41,068 nucleotides of DNA from Oscillochloris sp. GTDB taxonomy: Bacteria; Chloroflexota; Chloroflexia; Chloroflexales; Chloroflexaceae. The notes below the pieces were generated by a model that saw only the letters and a program-made list of their open reading frames with translations, searched no databases and was not told the DNA's origin. A program made the translations under genes and the position numbers. Numbering within the stretch: the stretch's first letter is position 1; each line of letters begins with the position of its first letter. The stretch lies in contig JAAUQO010000025.1 of NCBI GenBank assembly GCA_012032775.1, positions 1 to 41,068 on the forward strand, in the 5' to 3' direction. Of this stretch, positions 24,844-34,263 are shown piece after piece.

Positions 24844-24955
24844 AGAACCGAGAACCGAGACCTGAGACCCGAGAACCGAGAACCGAGAACCAAGAACCCA
24901 GAACCTGAAACCATGGTGGTTCTCAGTTCTGGGTTCTTGGTTCTGAATTCTCAGA
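24844..24955. repeat. Seven-base repeat array in inverted arrangement (GAACCNA / GGTTCTN)
   Basis: About nine GAACCNA-type units run from 24845. They are followed by a perfect ACCATGGT centre and about five GGTTCTN units. Opposing 15-base arms 24890-24904 and 24926-24940 are perfectly complementary. The block lies in the 155-base spacer between the clpC stop and the radA start and would fold into a long hairpin after clpC. Confidence 0.9.
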
Positions 24956-24968
24956 TCCGGTGCGAGCC

Positions 24969-27488
24969 TTACACTGCGACCGGGCTTTCCGTCTTCTCGT
25001 TCGATTCCGACTCCTGGTCGATCTGGCGTTGCGAGCGCAGCCGCAGCAGATCGTCCTGGGTGTCGATGATCACCTTATCGCCCTCTTCGAAGCGACCCTG
25101 GAGCAGCCCTTCGGCCAGCGGGTCTTCGATCAGGTTGGTGATAATGCGGCGCAGCGGCCGGGCACCGAAGGCCGGGTCGTAGCCACGCTTGGCCAGCAGA
25201 TCGAGCGCATCCTGCTGCACATCGATCGTGATATGGTGGTCGTCGAGTTGCTTCTGCACCCGCTTGAGCATAATCGTGGTGATCTGGTTGATCTCCTCGT
25301 TCGTGAGCGGGTGGAAGATGATCGTCGCATCAAGCCGGTTCAGGAACTCGGGCCGGAACAGTTGCTTGAGCGCATCATCAACCTTGCGGCGGGTGTCGTC
25401 CATATCGATCTCGGCTGCATTGCCGCCGAAACCGATCCGCGACGCGCGGCGGATATGCTCGGTGCCGACGTTCGAGGTCATGATGATAATGGTATTGCGG
25501 AAATCGACCTTGCGCCCCTTGCCGTCGGTCAGGTTGCCGTCTTCAAGCACCTGGAGCAACAGGTTAAAGGCGTCGGGGTGTGCCTTCTCGATCTCATCGA
25601 AGAGCACCACCGAGTAGGGCTTGCGGCGCACCGCATCGGTAAGCTGACCGCCCTCGCCATAGCCGACGTAACCGGGAGGCGAACCAACCAGGCGCGAGGT
25701 AGTATGGCGCTCCTGGAACTCCGACATATCGATCTTGATCAGCGACTCTTCGGAGCCGAACATAAACTCGGCCAACGTCTTGGCGAGCTCGGTCTTGCCA
25801 ACGCCGGTGGGTCCAAGGAAGATAAAGCTACCGATCGGGCGCTTGGGATCTTTGAGGCCGGCGCGCGCGCGGCGAACCGCCTTGGAGATCATAACGATGG
25901 CCTCTTGCTGGCCGACGACGCGACCGTGGAGGAACTCCTCCATCTGCATCAGGCGCTGCGTCTCATCGCCCTTGAGCCGGGTAACGGGGATGCCCGTCCA
26001 CATCCCGACCACTTCGGCGATGTCCTCTTCGGTAACATAGGGCCGCTCGATCACACGGGCGCTCTCGCCCTCGCCGACGGTACCCATGTCCTGCTCGATC
26101 GCGACGATCCGCTGCTGCATGCGCTCTTCGCGCTCGCGCAAATCGGCGGCGAGATCGAGTTGTTTATCCTCGATCGCGGCCTCGCGCTCCTTGCGCAGTG
26201 CTTCAAGGCCGCGCAGGGCATCGCGGAGCTGCGGCGGGGTGGCCGAGCGATACATCCGCACCCGACTGGCCGCCTCGTCGATCAGGTCGATCGCCTTATC
26301 GGGCAAGAAGCGGTCGGGCACATAGCGCGCCGAAAGGTGGGCTGCGGCGCGGATGGCCTCATCGCTGATCTGAAGCTGGTGAAAATCCTCATAGCGCGAC
26401 TTCACACCGCGCAGTATCTGCACCGTATCTTCAAGGGTCGGCTCATCGACCATCACCGGCTGGAAGCGCCGCTCCAGGGCCGCATCGCGCTCGATATACT
26501 TGCGATACTCATCAAGCGTCGTTGCGCCGATCGTCTGGAGTTCGCCGCGCGACAGGGCCGGCTTGAGGATATTCGCTGCATCAAGGGTTCCCTCGGCACC
26601 GCCGGCGCCGATGATCGTATGGAACTCATCGATAAAGAGAATACAGCGCGTCTCCTTGATCTCGTCGATCACGCGCTTCAGGCGCTCTTCGAACTGCCCG
26701 CGATACTTGGTGCCGGCGACGAGCGCGCCCATATCGAGCGTCACGACGCGCTTGCCCTTAATGCTGTCGGGCACATCGCCCTGAATAATACGCTGGGCCA
26801 GGCCCTCGACGATCGCCGTCTTGCCGACGCCGGGTTCGCCGATCAGCGCCGGGTTATTTTTGGTACGGCGCGAGAGAATCTGAATGACACGCTCGATCTC
26901 ATGCGAGCGCCCGATAATCGGATCGAGCCGGCCGGCTTCGGCCATCTCGGTCAGATCGGTGCCAAGCGCATCGAGATAGGGCGTTTTGGATTGGCGCTGG
27001 GCGGCGGGCGTGCCGGGAGCGCTGCGCTGCTCGGGGCCGGCGGTACCGTGGCGCAGCACGCGCATCACCTGATTGCGTACCTGCTCCAGGCTCACACCCA
27101 TAATATCGAGCACACCCGTTGCGACACCTTCGCCATTGCGGACGAGGCCAAGCAGCAAGTGCTCGGTACCGATATAGTGATGATTCAGCCGATTGGCCTC
27201 TTCTATCGCATACTTGATAACTTTTTGGGCGCGGGCGGTCAACTCTTGATCGGTGACCGGCGTCCCTTCGCCCATACCGACGATAAACTCAACGGCGCTC
27301 CGGGCCTGGGCCAACTTGACGCCGAGATCGTCCAGCACGCGTGCGGCGATCCCCTCGCTTTCGCGGATAAGGCCCAGCAAAATGTGTTCCGTACCGATAT
27401 ACGGGTGATTAAAGTTTCGCGCCTCTTCGTGAGCGAGCTGCAGCACCTGCTTGGCCCGCTTGGTAAATTTACTGTAGAGGTCTGACAT
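24969..27488 (-). CDS. clpC: ATP-dependent Clp protease ATP-binding subunit ClpC
   Basis: Hsp100 unfoldase feeding ClpP. The 839-residue protein has two N-domain repeats ([21 protein letters not shown] and [21 protein letters not shown], within about 1-150), AAA1 with Walker [10 protein letters not shown] at about 218-226, and a middle UVR-type helix (about 415-450). AAA2 has [13 protein letters not shown] at about 558-570, and a D2 small domain follows (about 720-800). The frame opens far upstream, but [19 protein letters not shown] is the family N-terminus, with GGAGAG before the ATG at 27486-27488. ctsR, mcsA and mcsB are not adjacent. Confidence 0.96.
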   Translation of the reverse strand: MSDLYSKFTKRAKQVLQLAHEEARNFNHPYIGTEHILLGLIRESEGIAARVLDDLGVKLAQARSAVEFIVGMGEGTPVTDQELTARAQKVIKYAIEEANRLNHHYIGTEHLLLGLVRNGEGVATGVLDIMGVSLEQVRNQVMRVLRHGTAGPEQRSAPGTPAAQRQSKTPYLDALGTDLTEMAEAGRLDPIIGRSHEIERVIQILSRRTKNNPALIGEPGVGKTAIVEGLAQRIIQGDVPDSIKGKRVVTLDMGALVAGTKYRGQFEERLKRVIDEIKETRCILFIDEFHTIIGAGGAEGTLDAANILKPALSRGELQTIGATTLDEYRKYIERDAALERRFQPVMVDEPTLEDTVQILRGVKSRYEDFHQLQISDEAIRAAAHLSARYVPDRFLPDKAIDLIDEAASRVRMYRSATPPQLRDALRGLEALRKEREAAIEDKQLDLAADLREREERMQQRIVAIEQDMGTVGEGESARVIERPYVTEEDIAEVVGMWTGIPVTRLKGDETQRLMQMEEFLHGRVVGQQEAIVMISKAVRRARAGLKDPKRPIGSFIFLGPTGVGKTELAKTLAEFMFGSEESLIKIDMSEFQERHTTSRLVGSPPGYVGYGEGGQLTDAVRRKPYSVVLFDEIEKAHPDAFNLLLQVLEDGNLTDGKGRKVDFRNTIIIMTSNVGTEHIRRASRIGFGGNAAEIDMDDTRRKVDDALKQLFRPEFLNRLDATIIFHPLTNEEINQITTIMLKRVQKQLDDHHITIDVQQDALDLLAKRGYDPAFGARPLRRIITNLIEDPLAEGLLQGRFEEGDKVIIDTQDDLLRLRSQRQIDQESESNEKTESPVAV

Positions 27489-27723
27489 ACCTAACTCTCC
27501 ACTAGCTCTCCCTGCTTCATAATGTGCCACAGGGATCGAGTACATGCGAACCGATGCCCGACGGTAGGCAGAGCCGGGCGTATGAGCAGACACCGGTGCT
27601 CCTCATATGCCAGAGACAAACCGGCGATCGCGGAAGCTCTGCGGGGGTGAGAAGGGGCGCACCCGGAGGATTGCCGTTCTCCGAGTACACCTGCGCGGTG
27701 ATTATCGGCGTCGTTGCCGATGG

Positions 27724-28932
27724 TCACGCTTCATCGTCGCTCGCGGCACCTTCGCTCTCGCCTTCTTCATGAGTCAGGCGCAAACTCAGGCCCATCCGCT
27801 TACGCGCAGGATCGATCCGTATAATGCGGGCCTGAATAACCTGGCCCTCGGCGACGACTTCACGTGGATGTTGGATGCGCTCGTCGCCCATTTCGGAAAT
27901 ATGAATTAAACCTTCGATACCGTCTTCAATGCGCACAAATGCGCCAAACGAAGCCAACTGCGTGACGGTACCTTCAATGATTTCGCCAAGTTGATAGCGT
28001 TCGCCGACCCGCGACCAGGGTTCACTCTGGGTTCGCTTGATCGAAAGTGCGATCCGCTTGCGGTCTTGATCGATATTCAGGATATGAACCTGAACCTGAT
28101 CGCCAACCTTCAAAACCTCGTTCGGATGTTTCACCCGGCTCCACGAAATCTCCGACAGATGCACCAGTCCATCAGCGCCGCCGATATCGACAAAGGCGCC
28201 GAAATCGCAGACCGAGTTGACGACGCCGGTGCGGGTTTCCCCTTCGCGGAGTGCCGAAAGCAATTCATCCTTCTTCTGCTCGCGGGACTCCTGAACTGCC
28301 TGTCGTTCCGACAGAATCAACCGGTTACGGGTTCGGTTGATCTCGATGACCTTCAGCGGAAGATCGGTGTTCACCATGCGGGCCATGTCCGACTGCTTCT
28401 GGGTGTCGGGGCCACGGCTGATCCCACTGACCTGCGAGGCGGGGACGAATCCACGGACACCATCAAGGTTGACCAACAGGCCGCCTTTGTTGTAATTCAC
28501 AACTCGGGCAAAGATCACCTCGTTGTTGTCGTGGGCAAGTTGCAGGTTGCGCCAGCTCTTCTCCTGGCGGGCCTTATCGACCGACAAGACCGCCCGGCCT
28601 TCTTTGTCTTCTGATTGGACAACAAAGACCAGCAGCGTATCGCCAATTTGAAGCGCTCCGCGGTCGGCTGTGTCGAGAGATTGCATCTCCCGTAACGGCA
28701 CGACCCCCTCGGCTTTGGCGCCGATGTCAACCAGCAACTCATCACGGTCGATCCGCATGATTTTTCCATCGACCGTGTCACCGTACTTCAGATTACGATA
28801 ATCGTGGGCCGGGTCGCGGAGGAATTGCTCCATGAGCGCCCGCTCTTCAGCCTCATCGATCTCGTGATCCATGATCTCCTCGCGGACTTGCGCGCCCTGC
28901 GAACCGGTTGCGATGCCGTTCAGTTCTTCCAT
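27724..28932 (-). CDS. rpsA: 30S ribosomal protein S1
   Basis: RNA-binding ribosomal protein that helps mRNA load onto the 30S subunit. The 402-residue protein has four S1 (OB-fold) domains. These start at about residue 51 (GDTVDGKIMRIDRDELLVDIG), about 136 (ARVVNYNKGGLLVNLDGVRG), about 222 (GETRTGVVNSVCDFGAFVDI) and about 307 (GEIIEGTVTQLASFGAFVRI). Four domains is the short form seen outside Proteobacteria, and an acidic N-terminal 45 residues precedes them. AAGGG lies 6 bases before the start, and a strong promoter lies about 70 bases upstream. Confidence 0.95.
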   Translation of the reverse strand: MEELNGIATGSQGAQVREEIMDHEIDEAEERALMEQFLRDPAHDYRNLKYGDTVDGKIMRIDRDELLVDIGAKAEGVVPLREMQSLDTADRGALQIGDTLLVFVVQSEDKEGRAVLSVDKARQEKSWRNLQLAHDNNEVIFARVVNYNKGGLLVNLDGVRGFVPASQVSGISRGPDTQKQSDMARMVNTDLPLKVIEINRTRNRLILSERQAVQESREQKKDELLSALREGETRTGVVNSVCDFGAFVDIGGADGLVHLSEISWSRVKHPNEVLKVGDQVQVHILNIDQDRKRIALSIKRTQSEPWSRVGERYQLGEIIEGTVTQLASFGAFVRIEDGIEGLIHISEMGDERIQHPREVVAEGQVIQARIIRIDPARKRMGLSLRLTHEEGESEGAASDDEA

Positions 28933-29002
28933 GCGCAGCCCTTGAACCTAGGCGAGCGATATCTATACCACAGTTTTGAACCATGTACAGATAGTTGTCA
29001 GT

Positions 29003-29031
29003 ATTATACGCCTCGGATCGGTAAATAGCAA
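29003..29031 (-). promoter_or_regulatory. rpsA promoter
   Basis: On the minus strand TTGCTA (29026-29031), a 17-base spacer and a perfect TATAAT (29003-29008). The predicted leader to the rpsA ATG is about 65 bases. Confidence 0.75.
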
Positions 29032-29130
29032 GGGATTTCGCCTTGCAGGGCATTGTAACGGCGTGAAGCTTGGTCTGACCGGCGTGCGGTGCAGCATCGT
29101 AGCCGCTACGGGCCGGGAGGGTAATTGTAT

Positions 29131-30003
29131 TTACAACGGGACGGTGTAGGTTGTTGCGCCGGCATCGGAGACAAGCCGCGGGGCGAGGGGAAGCGGCGGG
29201 GCACTTCCGAGGCGGCGCAGGTAGACGTAGGTTGGTTCGCTGCATACAATCGCCGATGGCTGGCCGGCGGCGAGCAGGGCGAGCGCCTGATCGACCGCCG
29301 GGCCGATAACACTATAGCCGAGGCCGGGCAATACAACAGCGCGCGCTACGCCTCCGGCGAGGCTCAGGTTAAGTTGATGGCTGTTGGGAAGCGTATTCCA
29401 GTCGGCGTGCAGGGCTAATGCGGCCTGATGGGCGGCCCGCAAATGGGTCTCCGGCCGGCCGGATTCGAGTGCGCCGAAGATCAGTAAAATCTGGTCGCCG
29501 ATCCGGCTCAGCAAGGCGACGTGGGTTTCGGCCTGGCGCTGGGCTGCAAAGGCGATCTCGCGCAGGCTCTCGATCCGATCGCTGTTGCTGGATTGCACAT
29601 GGATCGCCAGCACGGCGACTTCGCATTCGTTGCCGACCAGGGGAACATCCAGATCGGCCAGTCGTGTGGCGACTGACGCAGCAGGCAGGCCAAGCAAGCG
29701 CAGCAGGCGTTGTTGGTGCCGGTAGTTCTGGCGCAGGCGGTTGATATGGTGGGCCAGTTCGCCCAGCGTGCTGTCGGAGACTTCGAGCTTAAGATCCTGC
29801 TCATCGCCGAGGGCTGTGCGCATCGCAAGGGCGATTTGCCCGGTACGCATGCGATCCCAGAGCAGGATGCCAATCGCCAATAACAGACCCCAGGCAGTGA
29901 TCTCGGGGGCGACGAAGACCGACAATCCGACAAACGGCAGCAAAATAACGCCGGCATAGCGGCGAAGATTCTGCCCAAGCACTCGCACCCTGTCTGCCGG
30001 CAT
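29131..30003 (-). CDS. Membrane protein with degenerate class III nucleotide cyclase domain
   Basis: A 290-residue protein. Two hydrophobic segments (about 16-32, 34-49) are followed by a HAMP-like helical linker (LGELAHHINRLRQNYRHQQR) and a C-terminal domain with the outline of adenylate/guanylate cyclases. SRIGDQILLIFGAL and LSLAGGVARAVVLPG..YSVIGPAVDQALALL correspond to the GDxxxxxFG and TGxxxxGxxG..YTVxGxxVNxAxxL segments. The first metal-binding Asp strand is replaced by VAVLAIHVQSS and the Asn of the VN motif is changed. I infer a catalytically inactive, ligand-binding or regulatory relative. Confidence 0.72.
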   Translation of the reverse strand: MPADRVRVLGQNLRRYAGVILLPFVGLSVFVAPEITAWGLLLAIGILLWDRMRTGQIALAMRTALGDEQDLKLEVSDSTLGELAHHINRLRQNYRHQQRLLRLLGLPAASVATRLADLDVPLVGNECEVAVLAIHVQSSNSDRIESLREIAFAAQRQAETHVALLSRIGDQILLIFGALESGRPETHLRAAHQAALALHADWNTLPNSHQLNLSLAGGVARAVVLPGLGYSVIGPAVDQALALLAAGQPSAIVCSEPTYVYLRRLGSAPPLPLAPRLVSDAGATTYTVPL

Positions 30004-30091
30004 CGGCGCTACGCTCCATCATGCTACTTACCGGGCCGGCGTAGCGCTGCGGGCCGCTCATGCCGCAGCGCCGCCGGTTGGTTCTCCGCCT

Positions 30092-30114
30092 GCGTCGCCT
30101 TGCCCCGGCGACGC
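30092..30114. terminator. Hairpin between response regulator and cyclase-like gene
   Basis: GCGTCGCC-TTGCCCC-GGCGACGC, eight perfect pairs, lies about 115 bases past the response-regulator stop. A second nine-base inverted repeat GCGCTACGC/GCGTAGCGC flanks about 27 bases near 30006-30047. Neither has a T-run. The 225-base spacer holds nothing else I recognise. Confidence 0.4.
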
Positions 30115-30228
30115 CGGTAGAACGACTTCCTGGCCGGGGTTACCCGCACCCGGCGCAGCGTTCTTGCGGGGGAGTTGAGCATAGCATCTGTGGGTTGGTG
30201 CGAAGTAGGTGCGTAGATTACAGGGGCG

Positions 30229-30906
30229 TTAATCTTCGCGCAGAATATAGCCGGCGCCACGCACCGTCTGGATAAGGCGCGTTTCGCCGTTGGCTTCGAG
30301 TTTCTGGCGCAGGTAGCGCACATAGACCTCGATGATATTGCTCTCGCCGCCGAAATCGTAGCCCCAGACGCGGTCGTAGATCACGTCGCGGGTGAGAACT
30401 TGATTCGGGTGGCGCAGGAATAGTTCGAGCAGTTCGTACTCTTTGGCGGTCAGTTCGACCCGCCGATCGTTGACGCGCAATTCGTGGGCGGCGGTATCGA
30501 GGGTCAGGTTGGCGAAGCGGAGGATCTCGTTTTGCTGTTGCGATTGCAGCCGGCGGAGTTGCACCCGGATCCGGGCCAGTAACTCTTCGAAAGCAAACGG
30601 CTTAACCAGATAATCGTCGGCGCCGCTCTCCAATCCGGTGACGCGATCTTCGATCGCATCGCGGGCGGTGAGAATAATGATCGGCGTGTTCGCGGCGGCG
30701 CGTAGGCGCCGGGCCACTTCCAGGCCGTCGATGCCGGGCAGCATCAGATCGAGCACCACCAGATCGGGCTGATTCTCGCGAGCAGCAGCCAATCCGGCGG
30801 CGCCGTCGGCAGCAACTGTGACCTGATAGCCTTCCAATACTAATCCTCGGCGCAAGTATCCGGCGATCTCCGGTTCATCTTCGATAATTAAGATATGTTG
30901 CGGCAT
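30229..30906 (-). CDS. OmpR/PhoB-family response regulator (orphan)
   Basis: A 225-residue regulator. The receiver has Glu9/Asp10, phospho-acceptor Asp53 in VLDLMLPG, and KPF near 103. The winged-helix domain (about 125-222) ends [26 protein letters not shown]. The open frame extends 41 codons further upstream through seven-base repeats, but the family N-terminus [14 protein letters not shown] begins at the ATG at 30904-30906. No histidine kinase gene is next to it in either direction, so its partner is unknown. Confidence 0.93.
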   Translation of the reverse strand: MPQHILIIEDEPEIAGYLRRGLVLEGYQVTVAADGAAGLAAARENQPDLVVLDLMLPGIDGLEVARRLRAAANTPIIILTARDAIEDRVTGLESGADDYLVKPFAFEELLARIRVQLRRLQSQQQNEILRFANLTLDTAAHELRVNDRRVELTAKEYELLELFLRHPNQVLTRDVIYDRVWGYDFGGESNIIEVYVRYLRQKLEANGETRLIQTVRGAGYILRED

Positions 30907-30940
30907 AGGGCGACCTGTGATCGGTTGATTTTGCTTTAGT

Positions 30941-30970
30941 ATACAGGATGTAGGATGCAGGATACAGTGT
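30941..30970. repeat. Seven-base tandem repeat, ATGCAGG type
   Basis: Units ATACAGG, ATGTAGG, ATGCAGG and ATACAGT between the divergent response regulator and aminotransferase. A different core from the other arrays but the same period. Confidence 0.7.
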
Positions 30971-31043
30971 AGTTCATGTTTTGGCGGTGTACTGGTTGCG
31001 GCGAAGGCGCAAGTGCCCCCGAATTGCAAGCTGAAGGTTGTGT

Positions 31044-32225
31044 ATGTACCCGCGGGGGAGTCCGGATATTGGTTGGGACGATCTGCTGTTTGGTCTGGCG
31101 GCGTGTGTTGTGCCGGGCGCGCCTTGGGGCAACCGGGCGACGGAGGCGGCTTTTGGCCCGCATAGTGTTGCGTGCCTGTCGGTGCGGAGCGGCTTTGATC
31201 TGACGTTGCAGGGCTTGCAGTTGCCGCGTGGCGGCGAGGTGTTGGTGTCGGCGGCGACGATCCCGGATATGATCGCGATTTTGCAGCAGCACGGCTTGCA
31301 GGCCATTCCGCTCGATCTGGATATGCAACGGCTGGCGCTTGATCCGGCGCTTGTTGAAGCTGCGATCACGCCGCGCACCTGCGGGTTGCTGGTGGCGCAT
31401 GTGTTCGGTGCGCGGATGCCCCTGGACGCACTTGCCGATCTGGCTCGCCGGTATAAACTGGTGCTGTTTGAAGATGCGGCCCAGGCCTTCAGCGGCGATG
31501 GTTATTGCGGCCATCAGGGCAGTGACGTGGCGATGTTCAGTTTCGGGCCGATCAAGACGGCGACGGCGTTGGGCGGGGGCGTGCTGCGCTTCCGTGATCC
31601 GACCCTGCTGGCGCGGGTGCGGGCGTTGCAGGATGCCTATCCGCCGCAGCGTCGCAGCGAGTATTTGCGGCGGTTGTTGCTGTTCTGCGGCTTGAAGGCG
31701 TTGGCCCGTCCGGCATTGCTGGGGCCGTTGGTAGCCTGGTGCCGGCTGCGCGGGCGTGATGTCGATACGGTGTTGAGCGGCGCAGTACGCGGGTTTCGCG
31801 GCAGCGACCTGTTGGCGAAGATCCGACGGCAACCCAGTGGCCCGTTGTTACGGATGCTGGCGCGCCGTTTGCGCCGCTATGACGCCGATAACCTAGTGCG
31901 CCGGGCCGGGTATGGCCGGCAGATCCTTGATGGATTGCCCGCTGCTGCCCGGCCGGGGATCCAGGCCGAACCACACACACATTGGGTGCTGCCGGTATGC
32001 AGCCCCGATCCGGAACGGCTGACCAAACTGTTGCGGGCCTGGGGCTACGACGCCACCCGCAGCGGATCGACAATGCGAGTGACGCCGCCGCCCGATGGTT
32101 ATCCGGCGGCGACTGAGGCCCAACAGGTCTTCGATCAGATTGTGTATGTGCCGACGTATCCGATCTTGCCACCGGCGGCGGCGGCGCGTTTAACGGCCAT
32201 TATCACGGCCCACCTGCGCGACTAA
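31044..32225 (+). CDS. DegT/DnrJ/EryC1/StrS-family aminotransferase-like protein
   Basis: A 393-residue PLP enzyme of the sugar-aminotransferase type. Supporting motifs are [59 protein letters not shown] with the PLP-contacting Asp, and [14 protein letters not shown] with the Schiff-base Lys at 171. Family members transaminate nucleotide-linked keto-sugars in surface-polysaccharide pathways; the substrate here is unknown and no sugar-nucleotide genes are nearby. A TTG at 31038 is also open, but GAAGG is spaced 6 bases from the ATG at 31044. A strong stem-loop follows the stop. Confidence 0.85.
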   Translation: MYPRGSPDIGWDDLLFGLAACVVPGAPWGNRATEAAFGPHSVACLSVRSGFDLTLQGLQLPRGGEVLVSAATIPDMIAILQQHGLQAIPLDLDMQRLALDPALVEAAITPRTCGLLVAHVFGARMPLDALADLARRYKLVLFEDAAQAFSGDGYCGHQGSDVAMFSFGPIKTATALGGGVLRFRDPTLLARVRALQDAYPPQRRSEYLRRLLLFCGLKALARPALLGPLVAWCRLRGRDVDTVLSGAVRGFRGSDLLAKIRRQPSGPLLRMLARRLRRYDADNLVRRAGYGRQILDGLPAAARPGIQAEPHTHWVLPVCSPDPERLTKLLRAWGYDATRSGSTMRVTPPPDGYPAATEAQQVFDQIVYVPTYPILPPAAAARLTAIITAHLRD

Positions 32226-32234
32226 GCTCTATAT

Positions 32235-32265
32235 GGGGTGTGGGCAGTAAGGCTGCCCACACCCC
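32235..32265. terminator. Stem-loop between convergent aminotransferase genes
   Basis: Thirteen perfect pairs (32235-32247 with 32253-32265) around a TAAGG loop, between the two convergent stops at 32225 and 32275. No long T-run, but position and strength support termination in both directions. Confidence 0.75.
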
Positions 32266-32274
32266 ACACAATGA

Positions 32275-33721
32275 TCAATCGGCGGCAATAGCGCGAGTAT
32301 GCGGTTCGGCCTGCTTAACGGCAAGCGACGGCATGGTTGGGGCACTGCCGAGTTTACGCCCGAGGGCGTGGATCACATCGGCGACGATCGCCACGCACTG
32401 GTCGGCCTCTGTGCGGGTGAGCACAAGGGGCGGTGCGAGCTGAATCACCGGCTCAAGCCGATCATCGGCGCGGCAGATCAGACCGCGCTGCTTGAGTTGA
32501 TCGGAGAGCCAGCCCATCAGGCGCTCCTCAAGCAGCGACTCGCGGGTTTCGCGATCGCGCACCAACTCGACGGCCATAAAACATGCCCATACCGCGTACT
32601 TCGCCCACGTTGGGATGATTACCGACGGCGGCGCGCAACTCGCTGATCATATAATTGCCGAGTTCGCGCGAACGCTCGGTAAGGCCTTCACGCTCCAGGA
32701 TCGCCAGATTCGCGAGGGCAGCGGCCGCCGAAGCAGCGTGGCCGCCGAAGGTGATCCCGTGCATAAACTTCTCGGCGTCATTGTCGGAGATGAAGGCATC
32801 GGCGATCGCCTTCCGTACCACGGCGGCACCAAGCGGGGCATAGCCGCTGGTGATACCCTTGGCGCAGGTGATGATATCGGGGCTGACACCCATCTCGGCG
32901 GAGCCGAACCAGCCACCGACGCGACCGAAGCCGCAGATCACCTCATCGACAATGAACAGAATCCCGTGGCGATCACAGATCTCGCGGATGGCCTGCAGGT
33001 AGCCGGGCGGCGAGACAATCGCGCCGCCGGAGTTCTGCACCGGCTCCATGATGATCGCGGCGATCGTTTCGGGGCCTTCAAACTCGATCAGGCGCTCAAC
33101 CTCATCGACACAGGTACGCCGACATGCGCCGTGGAGGGCGCAATAATCGCAGCGATACTGATACGGCAGCGGAACATGCCGCGCGCCGGGGACAAGGGGG
33201 CCGAAGCCGTTGCGGATCGACGTGACGCCATTGACCGAGAGTGCGCCCATGCTGGTGCCGTGATAGCTGACCCGGCGGGCGATCACTTTGGTGCGCTCGG
33301 CGTCGCCGTTCATCCGATGGTAGGCTTTCGCGAGTTTAAGGGCCGTCTCGACGGCATCGGAGCCGCCGGAGGTAAGGAACACACGCGATTGAGGGCCGGT
33401 AGGACTGATAGACGCAAGTTTCGCCGAGAGGTCGATCATCGGCAGACTGGGGAAACTGAATGGACTGACATAGGCGATGTCGGTAAGCTGGGCAGCTACC
33501 GCCTCGGCGATCTCGCGCCGACCATAACCAACATTGACCGTGAACAGACCGGACAGGCCGTCGATATAACTCTTCCCATCCTGATCCCATACGCGCGACC
33601 CCTCTCCACGGACGAGCACGGTGGGTCGCGCGCCGGTACTGGACAAATGGCCCATTTGGAAGAAATGCAGCCAGACATTATCGGCAAGCGCCTGCTGCTG
33701 ATTGGTACTAAGGGTACTCAT
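32275..33721 (-). pseudogene. Class III (omega) aminotransferase, frameshifted near its 3' end
   Basis: A PLP aminotransferase of the beta-alanine/omega-amino-acid group. FLTSGGSDAVETALKLAKAY, the FIVDEVICGFGRVG PLP-Asp motif and CAKGITSGYAPLGA with Schiff-base Lys288 are intact. The main frame runs off at GMGMFYGRR; the other frame continues MAVELVRDRETRESLLEERL to 32275. One extra A in the run at 32578-32581 accounts for it: removing it gives GMGMFMAVELV and a 481-residue protein. It also has a cysteine cluster CDYCALHGACRRTC at about residue 196. The start ATG at 33719-33721 has GGAG 6 bases upstream, just after the structured leader. Probably a sequence error, since the rest is intact. 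Confidence 0.85.
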
Positions 33722-33736
33722 ACAAACTCCGTTATA

Positions 33737-33843
33737 TGTTCGCGTCCGTGCGTCCAACGCGCCGTGAAGGCGGGCTGCATCGCAGCAGCAAGCATTGGAA
33801 CAGACGCACATCGTGGGCACATGCCCCGACGCTGGCGCGAACA
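33737..33843 (-). ncRNA. Candidate structured leader (cis-regulatory RNA) of the aminotransferase
   Basis: P1 is eight perfect pairs (33737-33744 with 33836-33843). Inside, P2 pairs 33748-33754 with 33803-33809 and itself encloses two hairpins, CGCC/GGCG at 33760-33772 and GCTGC/GCAGC at 33774-33786. Another hairpin GGGC/GCCC sits at 33815-33826. P1 closes about eight bases upstream of the GGAG ribosome site of the aminotransferase, the layout of a riboswitch-type leader. It matches no riboswitch class I recognise; GC-rich chance pairing is possible. Confidence 0.4.
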
Positions 33844-34045
33844 AAATTGTTGGGGCTGCACACCGCAGCGAATGATGAGTGACATGCAGCGAGTATTGGA
33901 CTCGGCCGTCGGGTGCGTCTTTGGTTACGCTCCCATCTCATCGGCTCACCGGGCGTGTCGGCAGCGCGCACGGCCCCGACGCGGGCGCACTGCAGCGGGT
34001 ATCAATCTTTCAACAGAGTTTCCTTTCCGATGCCCTTGCAGCAAG

Positions 34046-34074
34046 AATGCCTGATGCCTGATGCCTGATTGCGC
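34046..34074. repeat. Seven-base tandem repeat, GATGCCT type (second copy)
   Basis: Units AATGCCT, GATGCCT, GATGCCT and GATTGCG, ending in the same GATGCCTGATTGCGC as the array at 21719. Confidence 0.85.
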
Positions 34075-34154
34075 CGCCACGCTGCTCGCCGATCAGGTAT
34101 TCGGTGTTCGTTGTGGCTCAAGCGGTTTGCTTGCCGTGCGAAGGCCTCTCCTTG

Positions 34155-34178
34155 CGGCGTCGGTTCATAGCGACGCCG
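34155..34178. other. Perfect 8-bp hairpin after the PIG-L gene
   Basis: CGGCGTCG-GTTCATAG-CGACGCCG lies about 90 bases past the PIG-L stop. It may be part of its 3' end or of the aminotransferase upstream region. Confidence 0.45.
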
Positions 34179-34263
34179 GATACGGTAACACGGCGCAATC
34201 ACCATACCGCCGGCGGCGATACGGAAAACTCCGCGCCGACAGCGATAAACCGGTGTTGCGAGG

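Larger units (their letters stand above)
33722..34263. other. 542-base spacer with nested inverted repeats upstream of the class III aminotransferase
   Basis: No convincing gene. It contains the candidate leader RNA (33737-33843), a second set of helices (33855-33981), the GATGCCT array (34046-34074), and an 8-pair hairpin (34155-34178). A CCGCCGGCGG palindrome lies near 34210. PIG-L ends at 34264 in the same direction as the aminotransferase. Confidence 0.6.

Noticed and set aside
24844..24955. CRISPR array
   Set aside because: Units are seven bases without spacers, arranged as an inverted tandem repeat; no cas genes are present.
24960..27485. An 841-codon open frame on the plus strand opposite clpC
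   Set aside because: It is an antisense frame created by GC-rich codon bias. clpC itself has full domain motifs; the antisense product has none.
27513..27529. A sigma-54-like promoter (TGGCAC...AAGCA) upstream of clpC
   Set aside because: The GG and GC elements are 11 rather than 10 bases apart, and it reads GAAGCA instead of TTGCA.
32615..34054. A 479-codon plus-strand frame opposite the class III aminotransferase
   Set aside because: Antisense to a protein with intact PLP motifs, and its end runs through the structured spacer.
33722..34263. Known riboswitch (SAM, cobalamin, TPP, glycine, SAH) or T-box upstream of the aminotransferase
   Set aside because: I looked for their conserved core sequences on both strands and found none; only unassigned helices are visible.
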